Assembly: GCF_001027745.1 (NCBI RefSeq)
Contig: NZ_LECU01000007.1
Location: 1 to 64,000, forward strand
DNA length: 64,000 nucleotides
Direction: 5' to 3'
Origin: Pedobacter sp. BMA
GTDB taxonomy: Bacteria > Bacteroidota > Bacteroidia > Sphingobacteriales > Sphingobacteriaceae
How positions within the stretch are numbered: position 1 is the stretch's first letter; every line of letters begins with the position of its first letter. The notes under the pieces are model-generated. The model had not been told where the DNA came from, made no database searches, and worked only from the letters and a program-made list of their open reading frames with translations. A program made the translations under genes and the position numbers. Shown here piece after piece: positions 35,566 to 42,341 of this stretch.

Positions 35566-36781
35566 TTCCGCAAAACCTATCGCCGCCAAGAGGCAGTGGC
35601 TTTTCATCAGAAATGTAATCTTTTTTACGTTTACTTCATTCGGTGGCGCGCAGGCACATCTGGCATTGCTTTTAAAGTATTTTGTGCAGAGCACAAAGTT
35701 CATTTCAGAAGAGGAGTTGCTGGAATTAAATGCACTGGCACAAGTACTTCCGGGGCCAGCCTCTACACAAACTTTAGTTGGTATAGCCTGGAAAGTAGGC
35801 AAACTTAAACTCGCCATCATTACCTTTCTGATCTGGATTTTGCCTACGGCAGCGATCATGACTTTTGCCGCCATCAGTTATGCCTTGTTGGATCAAAAAC
35901 AAAAGTTCAATGATATTTTAGAATACATTCAGCCCATCGCACTGGGCATTGTAGCCTACGGTGCGTGGCAACTGGGCAAAAAAGTACTCACTTCACAGGT
36001 ATCGGTATTTCTGGCCGTAGGCGCTGTAGTGGCTACATTTGTACTACGCAATGCTTATGTTTTTCCGCTGGCCATTCTGGTAGGGGGAATTATTTCTTCG
36101 GCTATTGAAACACCAAAAGAAGAAACCGAGCTCCGGGTAAAGTTATTCTCCAACATCAACCCGAGAAAAATGATTTACTTTCTGGGTGCGCTGCTGCTGT
36201 TTGCGATGGTTGGTGCGGTGATCAACAGAACATCGCCATTTAGTTTGCCGATCCGTTTACTGGAAAACTTTTACCGTAACGGGATCCTGGTGTTTGGTGG
36301 CGGGCAGGTATTGGTGCCGCTGATGTTTACTGAGTTTGTAGAGATGAAGCATTACCTCAGCTCTTCAGGCTTTTTATCAGGCTTTGCCTTACAGCAAGCC
36401 TTACCAGGCCCTACCTTTTCATTTACCAGTTATCTGGGTGCCCTGAGCATGAGAAACTTTGGCTATGGCATGACCGGACAAATATTGGGTGGCTTAATCG
36501 GTGTGATCGGCATAAACCTTCCGGGATTAATCCTGGTGCTGTTTATCGTTCCGTTCTGGGATGATTTAAAAAAGATTTCCAGGATCCGCCATAGTTTATC
36601 TGGTATCAATGCCGTAAGTGTAGGCTTTATCATTGCGGCATTTATCCTTTTATTAATCCCCATGAGCCTTAACTGGCTTTTTATGGGCATTATAGTGGCT
36701 ACTTTTCTGCTGTTGAACTTCACGAAAATCAGTCCGCCGGTTATTGTGCTGATCGGGATTTTGATCGGGTATTTGTTTTAA
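35558..36781 (+). CDS. chrA: Chromate transporter (ChrA family)
   Basis: 407 aa from the ATG at 35558, inside the end of the TPR gene; the frame upstream to 35408 only shadows the TPR gene. Two CHR domains in tandem: the first starts FFTFTSFGGAQAHLALL with LNALAQVLPGPASTQTLVGIAWKVG. The second has FGGGQVLVPLM and LQQALPGPTFSFTSYLGAL. About ten membrane helices in total. It is an inner-membrane anion exporter. Chromate as substrate is the family label; another oxyanion is possible. Confidence 0.87.
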   Translation: MISSAKPIAAKRQWLFIRNVIFFTFTSFGGAQAHLALLLKYFVQSTKFISEEELLELNALAQVLPGPASTQTLVGIAWKVGKLKLAIITFLIWILPTAAIMTFAAISYALLDQKQKFNDILEYIQPIALGIVAYGAWQLGKKVLTSQVSVFLAVGAVVATFVLRNAYVFPLAILVGGIISSAIETPKEETELRVKLFSNINPRKMIYFLGALLLFAMVGAVINRTSPFSLPIRLLENFYRNGILVFGGGQVLVPLMFTEFVEMKHYLSSSGFLSGFALQQALPGPTFSFTSYLGALSMRNFGYGMTGQILGGLIGVIGINLPGLILVLFIVPFWDDLKKISRIRHSLSGINAVSVGFIIAAFILLLIPMSLNWLFMGIIVATFLLLNFTKISPPVIVLIGILIGYLF

Positions 36782-36806
36782 GCTTTTCGAAGCATAACCA
36801 AATCCA

Positions 36807-38339
36807 TTAGCCCAGGCTGTTGGTGAACCTAATCTTAATCCCGCTTTGGAAATTCTGAATGGTTTTAAAAATTTCGATCAGGGTAACCTTATCAATTTTA
36901 GTGAGGCTGTTGATTTCGATGAAATTATTGGGGGCGGCATGGGCATCAATAATTTGTCGCGACTGATTTTTCAAACGCAAGCCCATCAGGTAGTAGTAAG
37001 ACTGCATCAGCTCGTTGAATTGTGTATCATTAAATACGCCCATGTCTTTCAATGCCCTCAGGCGTTCGCCGGTATTTTCTTTCTGAAAGATCCGGTTTTG
37101 CAGCGCATACACGCGCACCAGATCCACAATCGGCGTCATGGCTGTTTTGATATCAAAAACCTCTTTACTTGCTATTTTCTGTGTTCTGATGTTTCTAAAA
37201 TAGGTGAGGGGTGGCTCATACAGCAAAGCATTTTTGGCCAGGTATACATAGAATTTCTCTATCGGTTTTTTAAGCTCATCATCAACGAACAGCCGCAGCT
37301 CCTGCATAATACTATCGTCGCCATAAATTGCCCGGCAATCAAAGAAAGCGGCAAACTTAACTGCAGCTTCGGGTAAGGCCTCTTCAATCCAGTTTTTGTA
37401 ATTGTATTTCCAGTGCGACAGGGAGTGGGTCCAGTTGGGGTTGGTAGCCATATAATCTCCATCGCAGTATACGAAACCAACGTAGTTTAACTTATCAGAA
37501 ACCTGAGTGGCAAAATCGAGAAAATAGGTCCGTACCATTGCCCTGTTCTCTTCAGGTGTGTCCTCATAAATAATGGCGTTATCCTGATCGGTTTTAAGCG
37601 TAAGTTCTTTTCGTCCTTCGCTACCCAATACCATAAAAACAAATTTAGCCGGTGGAGGACCGAGTTTAGCAATCACATCCTCAATGATTTTATTGGAAAT
37701 GGCATCAGCAATGGTTGTTACCACCTCGTTTACAATTTCGGCATGTACGCCACGGGCGAGCAGCTGGGCAACGATGCCGGGCACTTTGCGCCATTTGGAC
37801 CGTAAATCGGTGGTATTGGCCGCTGATTTTACCGACTGGATGAAGACCAGGGGAGATTGGGCCTGTTCACTTAATAACCTGTTTTTACTGAGAAAACCTA
37901 CATATTCATGTCCGTTTTTAACGAGCAGGTAGCGCGATTTGGTATTAAACATGAGCAGGAGTGCTTCATACACATATACATCACTGGCTATGCTCACAAT
38001 ATTTTCGTCCATTACGTTACTGATGGGCGATTGCGAATCCAGTTGGGTGGCAATTACCCGATCGCGGAGCGTAATATCGGTTACGAATCCTAAGTATTCA
38101 TGATTTTCATTTCTGATGAAAAGACAGCTGGTTTTATTGGCGGCCATCTGTTGTGCCGCCAGATATATTGGGGTTTCAGGCAGGCAACTGATGATCTTTT
38201 TGTAGGCAAGATCATTAATTCTGGTATTATAAAGCTGATCAGCAAGCAAATAATTACTGGATACGGCACTTTGATCGCTCACGGCTGCTACCAGTGAGGC
38301 GGCGACGTCTTCCTGTGATTTGCTGAAGTTTTCATCCAT
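36807..38339 (-). CDS. CBS-pair / DUF294 nucleotidyltransferase-like protein
   Basis: 510 aa. Two CBS domains lie at about 40-160 (CLPETPIYLAAQQMAANKTS and GFVTDITLRDRVIA). A nucleotidyltransferase-like domain follows with GSEGRKELTLKTDQDNAI (about 245-262), then the DUF294 helical C-terminal domain. Many relatives carry an N-terminal cyclic-nucleotide-binding domain; here only about 40 residues precede the first CBS, so it is missing. By analogy with GlnD-like proteins it may modify a partner according to adenylate levels. The exonuclease gene is 3 bp upstream. Confidence 0.83.
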   Translation of the reverse strand: MDENFSKSQEDVAASLVAAVSDQSAVSSNYLLADQLYNTRINDLAYKKIISCLPETPIYLAAQQMAANKTSCLFIRNENHEYLGFVTDITLRDRVIATQLDSQSPISNVMDENIVSIASDVYVYEALLLMFNTKSRYLLVKNGHEYVGFLSKNRLLSEQAQSPLVFIQSVKSAANTTDLRSKWRKVPGIVAQLLARGVHAEIVNEVVTTIADAISNKIIEDVIAKLGPPPAKFVFMVLGSEGRKELTLKTDQDNAIIYEDTPEENRAMVRTYFLDFATQVSDKLNYVGFVYCDGDYMATNPNWTHSLSHWKYNYKNWIEEALPEAAVKFAAFFDCRAIYGDDSIMQELRLFVDDELKKPIEKFYVYLAKNALLYEPPLTYFRNIRTQKIASKEVFDIKTAMTPIVDLVRVYALQNRIFQKENTGERLRALKDMGVFNDTQFNELMQSYYYLMGLRLKNQSRQIIDAHAAPNNFIEINSLTKIDKVTLIEIFKTIQNFQSGIKIRFTNSLG

Positions 38340-38342
38340 AGA

Positions 38343-39017
38343 TTAAAATGAAAATAACCGGCTGATAAAACTTTTAGCAGTTTCCGGTTTTGAGCCTTTA
38401 TGGTTAATGGTAAAATTATTATTCTGTTTAGTAATGCTTTCCGCTGTCACTTTACCCATTCTTTTAAGCTCGAAAAAAATACGCGAGGTATTAAATGCAT
38501 CGGCAAGGGCCTGATGAAAAGCTTCAGGCTCTTCATTAAATAAGGCCTCGTAAAACTCATTAAGCTTTAAAAGCTCTTTTGAGGGGTTTGTTACAAAGGG
38601 TGCACTCGCTTTCATGGTACAAAATAACGGTAAATGATTCAATTCAGTCGGTTTCCCGATACGCTGATGCTCGGCGTTGACCATGTGGTAATCGAACTCC
38701 ATAAAATGGCCGACAACCAATGGCTGATACCTGATCAGGTCCTGATTTAAAGCTTCGAGTGCCACCTCACGCGAACCACCATTGATCATCAGAAATTCTT
38801 CTGTAATATGGTGTATTTTCTGTGCCGACTTTTCAATTTTAAAATCGCTACACTTGATAAAATAATTAGCGCGCTTAACCTCCCGGTATTCCTGATCAAA
38901 AATCACCCAGGCTAACTGTATAATATAAGGCCAGTTCTTTTCCTCATCGTAGGGAGCCGACCAGTTTTTTGGCAAACCGGAAGTTTCAGTATCGATAAAT
39001 AAGAAAAAATCTTGCAC
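38343..39017 (-). CDS. DEDDh-type 3'-5' exonuclease (DnaQ-like)
   Basis: 224 aa with a GTG start; no upstream ATG exists and the conserved Exo I motif begins at residue 7. Exo I is FIDTETSGLP with Asp-9 and Glu-11, Exo II is GHFMEFDYHMVNAE, and Exo III is FHQALADAFNTSRIF with the His and Asp. The basic tail after residue 190 is not part of the fold. It is probably a stand-alone nuclease, not polymerase III epsilon. It is co-transcribed with the CBS-DUF294 gene (3-bp gap), a pairing seen in other bacteria. Confidence 0.86.
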   Translation of the reverse strand: MQDFFLFIDTETSGLPKNWSAPYDEEKNWPYIIQLAWVIFDQEYREVKRANYFIKCSDFKIEKSAQKIHHITEEFLMINGGSREVALEALNQDLIRYQPLVVGHFMEFDYHMVNAEHQRIGKPTELNHLPLFCTMKASAPFVTNPSKELLKLNEFYEALFNEEPEAFHQALADAFNTSRIFFELKRMGKVTAESITKQNNNFTINHKGSKPETAKSFISRLFSF

Positions 39018-39045
39018 TATATTTGGATTAGCTGTTTAGATCAGA

Positions 39046-40653
39046 TTAACATTGATCACCTGATTCCAAAGATAGCGATTTTGCTGAGAATTGGAAGTCG
39101 CCGAGATAGCCATTGGCCAGCGCGTGGAATTGCTGCACCTGCGCTTGTTCCCAGGCCTGGTCGAACCGAAAAACGGCAGCCATAAGTTTAGCGACGGTGG
39201 GAGCCATCTCTTTTGCAGCTTTTGCATCTACAAATAGTATCCTTAACCTGCGCGCTAGTATGTCCTCCACCGTTTCAGCCATTTCATGTTGTGCAATCCA
39301 TACCACCTCTGCCTGCACGTGGGGGAAACCGGGATGAAGATTCTGATTTAGTGCAGGATTCTCCATGATCAGTTGCTCTATCTTTAGCCGGTCGGTACCA
39401 TAGATATTCAGATAGTGACAGTCAGTCGCTTCCGTTGAACCGTGAATGGGGAGGTTTTGGGTGACGCAAGCCCTGGGTTGCAGCTCTGCGCGGCTGATGG
39501 CCAGTTCTACGGTTTCCTCTGCCATTTTTCTATAGGTAGTCCATTTACCTCCAGTGATGGTGATCAGGTTTTGAGGCGATACAACCAGCTTATGGTCTCT
39601 GCTGATTTCCTTTGTGCTTTTCTTTGCGGAGTTGGTAGTTGCCGCCAATGGCCGGAGTCCGGAAAATACGCTGAGTATATCTTCAGCCAATGGCTTTTGA
39701 GCAAGGTATAATCCTGCGGTTTTTAAAATAAAATTAATCTCTTCCTGAAGTGCCCGGGGCTCCAGAAGATGTTCCTTTAAAGGGGTATCGGTAGTGCCCA
39801 CCAAAACATGACCATGCCAGGGAACAGCAAATAAAACCCTGCCATCGGAGGTTTTGGGAATCATGAGCGCTGCTTCAGTGTTCAGGAAGTGCTTGTGCAG
39901 TACAATATGTACTCCCTGACTGGGGCGAACCATTGGCCGGGCCTGCGCATTACTCATTTTGATGATATCATCCACAAACACACCCGTGGCATTGATCACC
40001 ACCCTGGCGCTGAAGATTGATTTATTACCTGTAATCACATCCTCCGTTACCACACCATTGATGTTTCCGCTACTGGCTGTGGTTAATCCGGTAACTTTGG
40101 TATATGTAAGCAATGTCGCACCGTATCGCACGGCCGTTTGCGCCAGATTAACGGCCAGGCGGGCATCGTCAAATTTCCCGTCATAGTAACTGATACATCC
40201 CCTTAAGCCCTTTTCTTTTATACCAGGCATTTTGGCTATACTCTTTTTTCGGGAAAAGTATTTCGACTTTCCAAAACTATATTTCCCTGCGAGCCAGTCG
40301 TATAATGTGAGTCCGGCAAGGTATTTAATTACCGAAAACCAGCTGTAACAAGGGATCAGAAACTCTTCTTTACTGACGAGGTGCCGGGCATTGTGCCACA
40401 GAAGGCCGCGTTCTTTTAAGGCGTGTTTTACGAGATCGACATCACCCTGTGCCAGGTAGCGCACCCCTCCATGAACCAGTTTGGTACTTCTGCTGGAAGT
40501 GCCTTTGGCAAAATCAGATTGCTCGACCAGAAGGGTATTAAATCCTCTGGAGGCCGCATCTAAAGCAGTTCCTAATCCGGTTGCACCACCGCCAATGATG
40601 ATAATATCGAAAACTGTACCGGGTGGAATATGTGATTGATGGAACCTCTTCAT
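39046..40653 (-). CDS. glpD: Glycerol-3-phosphate dehydrogenase (FAD)
   Basis: 535 aa from the ATG at 40651-40653; an in-frame TTG lies two codons upstream. FAD-binding FDIIIIGGGATGLGTALDAASRGF, then FAKGTSSRSTKLVHGGVRYL, are GlpD signatures. GVRPLAA-like LRPLAATTNSAKKS and ITGGKWTTYRKMAEE follow. It oxidises glycerol-3-phosphate to DHAP and passes electrons to quinone. A DeoR/GlpR-type regulator is divergent. Direct ACAAAA repeats sit immediately upstream of the start (40656-40680). Confidence 0.94.
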   Translation of the reverse strand: MKRFHQSHIPPGTVFDIIIIGGGATGLGTALDAASRGFNTLLVEQSDFAKGTSSRSTKLVHGGVRYLAQGDVDLVKHALKERGLLWHNARHLVSKEEFLIPCYSWFSVIKYLAGLTLYDWLAGKYSFGKSKYFSRKKSIAKMPGIKEKGLRGCISYYDGKFDDARLAVNLAQTAVRYGATLLTYTKVTGLTTASSGNINGVVTEDVITGNKSIFSARVVINATGVFVDDIIKMSNAQARPMVRPSQGVHIVLHKHFLNTEAALMIPKTSDGRVLFAVPWHGHVLVGTTDTPLKEHLLEPRALQEEINFILKTAGLYLAQKPLAEDILSVFSGLRPLAATTNSAKKSTKEISRDHKLVVSPQNLITITGGKWTTYRKMAEETVELAISRAELQPRACVTQNLPIHGSTEATDCHYLNIYGTDRLKIEQLIMENPALNQNLHPGFPHVQAEVVWIAQHEMAETVEDILARRLRILFVDAKAAKEMAPTVAKLMAAVFRFDQAWEQAQVQQFHALANGYLGDFQFSAKSLSLESGDQC

Positions 40654-40655
40654 TA

Positions 40656-40680
40656 ACAAAATGCAACAAAACGAAACAAT
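40656..40680. promoter_or_regulatory. Ten-bp-spaced ACAAAA repeats at glpD start
   Basis: ACAAAA at 40656 and 40666, and ACAAT at 40676, repeat at 10-bp steps directly upstream of the glpD ATG. DeoR-family proteins often bind such direct repeats. The E. coli GlpR consensus is not visible, so this is only a candidate operator. Confidence 0.35.
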
Positions 40681-40756
40681 GGGTAATTATATAAAATAAA
40701 AACCACAAGCATACAAGACACAGGATTAAAAAAACATTAAATAATGATGTAAAATA

Positions 40757-40786
40757 TTTGTGAGAATGTTTTTATTGCTATTTTGC
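40757..40786 (+). promoter_or_regulatory. Candidate promoter of glpR-like gene
   Basis: TTTG (40757-40760), an 18-nt spacer, and TATTTTGC (40779-40786) approximate the Bacteroidota promoter. The -7 box is one base short of TAnnTTTG. Confidence 0.35.
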
Positions 40787-40808
40787 ACCAAGTTAATTAT
40801 ATATATCT

Positions 40809-41573
40809 ATGATGAATTTGGCTGAAAGGCACCAGTTTATTTTGAGTCGTTTACAACGTGACCAGTACATTAATGTTGTTGATTTGTGTAAGGAGTTGAA
40901 AGTTTCGTCGGTTACAATAAGAAAGGATTTAAAACTTCTGGAGGATAAGAGCTTACTTTTTAGAACACACGGGGGCGCCACCGTTAATAATCCGTACACT
41001 GTTGACCGCCCGGTAAATGAGAAAGAGAAGATACAATCATCTGAAAAAAACAAGATAGGAGCGGCGGCGGCGGCGCTGTTAAACGATAATGATTCCATTG
41101 CCATTGCATCAGGTACAACAGTCCTTTATTTTGCAAAAAACATTACACCAACAGCAAATTTAACTGTTGTTACTTCGGCATTGAACGTAGCGCTTGAACT
41201 GCAACGCGAACCAAATGTTGAAGTGATTCAACTGGGCGGGATTTTACGTAAAAGTTCATCGTCAGTTTTAGGTCCTTATGCAGACATGATCCTGCAGGAT
41301 TTTTATTTTAACAAACTGTTTTTAGGTGTGGATGGAATAGACCTGGATTTTGGTTTAACCACTACCAATGCCATGGAGGCCCATTTGAACCGGAAGATGA
41401 TCAGTGTGTCGCAGAAGACGATTGTACTGGCTGATTCTACCAAATTCGGTAAAAGGGGATTTGGAAAAATCTGCGGACTGGAAGAAATAGATCACATTAT
41501 CACAGATAAAGGAATTTCTGAACAAATTGTAAAACATTTAGAGGGTTTAGGTGTTACTGTTACTATCGTATAG
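40809..41573 (+). CDS. glpR: DeoR/GlpR-family transcriptional regulator
   Basis: 254 aa; two ATG codons are adjacent (40809, 40812). N-terminal helix-turn-helix: RHQFILSRLQRDQYINVVDL, then LKVSSVTIRKDLKLLEDKSLLFRTHGGA. The C-terminal sugar-phosphate-sensing domain has AIASGTTVLYFAKNI, VIQLGGILRKSSSSVLGPYA and KLFLGVDGIDLDFGLTT. Divergence from glpD with 155 bp between starts makes glpD the likely target and glycerol-3-phosphate the likely inducer; both are inferred. Confidence 0.87.
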   Translation: MMNLAERHQFILSRLQRDQYINVVDLCKELKVSSVTIRKDLKLLEDKSLLFRTHGGATVNNPYTVDRPVNEKEKIQSSEKNKIGAAAAALLNDNDSIAIASGTTVLYFAKNITPTANLTVVTSALNVALELQREPNVEVIQLGGILRKSSSSVLGPYADMILQDFYFNKLFLGVDGIDLDFGLTTTNAMEAHLNRKMISVSQKTIVLADSTKFGKRGFGKICGLEEIDHIITDKGISEQIVKHLEGLGVTVTIV

Positions 41574-41615
41574 AAACCAACCCTATTCGAATTAACCCAA
41601 ACGTATAATTGAGAA

Positions 41616-42008
41616 ATGGAAAAAAAGAGAATACACATCCTTGAAGATGATCAGGAAATTAGAAATGTAATTCAGATTTTATTAGAGGAAGAAGGCTTTG
41701 AACTTCAGCTTTCATCATCATTTGCAGAATTGAAACAAAACATTCAGGATGCCATGCCTGATCTTTTCTTATTGGATGTGATGTTACCAGATGGTAACGG
41801 CGCAGAGATTTGCGAGGATTTAAAAACAGATATATTTACTAAACACATTCCGATTATTGTGATGTCGGCACAGAATAACAGTGAGCAGAAGGCAATAGAT
41901 GCGTTCGCTGACGATTATATCAGTAAACCATTCGACATTTACGATGTATTGGACCGCATCAATGCACAGATTAAAAAGAGTGAATCGAAAAGCGCTACGA
42001 AAGCATAA
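41616..42008 (+). CDS. Single-domain response regulator
   Basis: 130 aa, a REC domain only. Acidic pair EDDQE at about 10-14, the phosphoacceptor Asp-54 in FLLDVMLPDG, Ser-84 in VMSAQ and Lys-104 in YISKPFD. No output domain, so it must act through a partner. No histidine kinase is encoded nearby. It is 42 bp after the glpR-like gene, with a strong terminator after it. Confidence 0.9.
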   Translation: MEKKRIHILEDDQEIRNVIQILLEEEGFELQLSSSFAELKQNIQDAMPDLFLLDVMLPDGNGAEICEDLKTDIFTKHIPIIVMSAQNNSEQKAIDAFADDYISKPFDIYDVLDRINAQIKKSESKSATKA

Positions 42009-42032
42009 TCAGATTTAACTTCATTTATATTG

Positions 42033-42074
42033 AAAAAGGGTTGGCCATTGAAATGGCTAACCCTTTTTCTTTTT
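42033..42074 (+). terminator. Terminator after response regulator
   Basis: A 17-position near-perfect stem (42033-42049 with 42052-42068, one G-U pair) containing AGGGTT/AACCCT, followed by CTTTTTC. The A-run on the left makes it potentially bidirectional. Confidence 0.88.
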
Positions 42075-42228
42075 CTCTGGATTTTCCTAATCTATTCGAT
42101 AAAAGGGTCACTTGCATCGATGACCGTTTGCACCATTTTGTAACATTTTTAGGTGATTTAGGCAAGACATGCCTTTAACCAATTCTTTTTCAGCGGCTTT
42201 AAGTTGATTTGACATTTAGTACTTCTTA
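42075..42228. other. Intergenic stretch without a recognisable element
   Basis: Part of the 333-bp gap between the response regulator and the TonB receptor. I see no ORF of note, repeat or operator-like palindrome here. The promoter and leader of the receptor gene follow. Confidence 0.6.
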
Positions 42229-42260
42229 TTTGGATCAAGTCTAAATAACCCCTATATTTG
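42229..42260 (+). promoter_or_regulatory. Canonical Bacteroidota promoter of TonB receptor gene
   Basis: TTTG (42229-42232), a spacer of exactly 20 nt, and TATATTTG (42253-42260) match the TTTG-N19-21-TAnnTTTG consensus in full. Transcription should start near 42264-42267. It is the best promoter match I found in the window. Confidence 0.75.
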
Positions 42261-42265
42261 CGACA

Positions 42266-42341
42266 TAAAAAAAATGCCACACGGTTTCGGACCCGTGTGG
42301 CTAACCGGAAACCGGCTCACCTTTAATCTCTGTTAAAAGTC
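42266..42341 (+). ncRNA. Structured 5' leader, pseudoknot-capable; candidate cis-regulatory RNA
   Basis: The predicted transcript opens with an A-run, then a perfect 9-bp hairpin: GCCACACGG (42276-42284), loop TTTCGGAC, CCGTGTGGC (42293-42301). Just downstream, GAAACCG (42308-42314) is complementary to CGGTTTC (42282-42288) in the loop and top of the stem. The loop-only part (TTTC with GAAA) could form an H-type pseudoknot, and the longer pairing would open the stem. No T-run follows on the plus strand, so it is not a sense terminator. It does not match cobalamin, TPP or SAM-I consensus as I know them. Confidence 0.5.

Noticed and set aside
42266..42341. Cobalamin or TPP riboswitch upstream of the TonB receptor
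   Set aside because: The B12 box and the conserved TPP motifs are absent and the leader is too short; kept only as an unknown structured leader.
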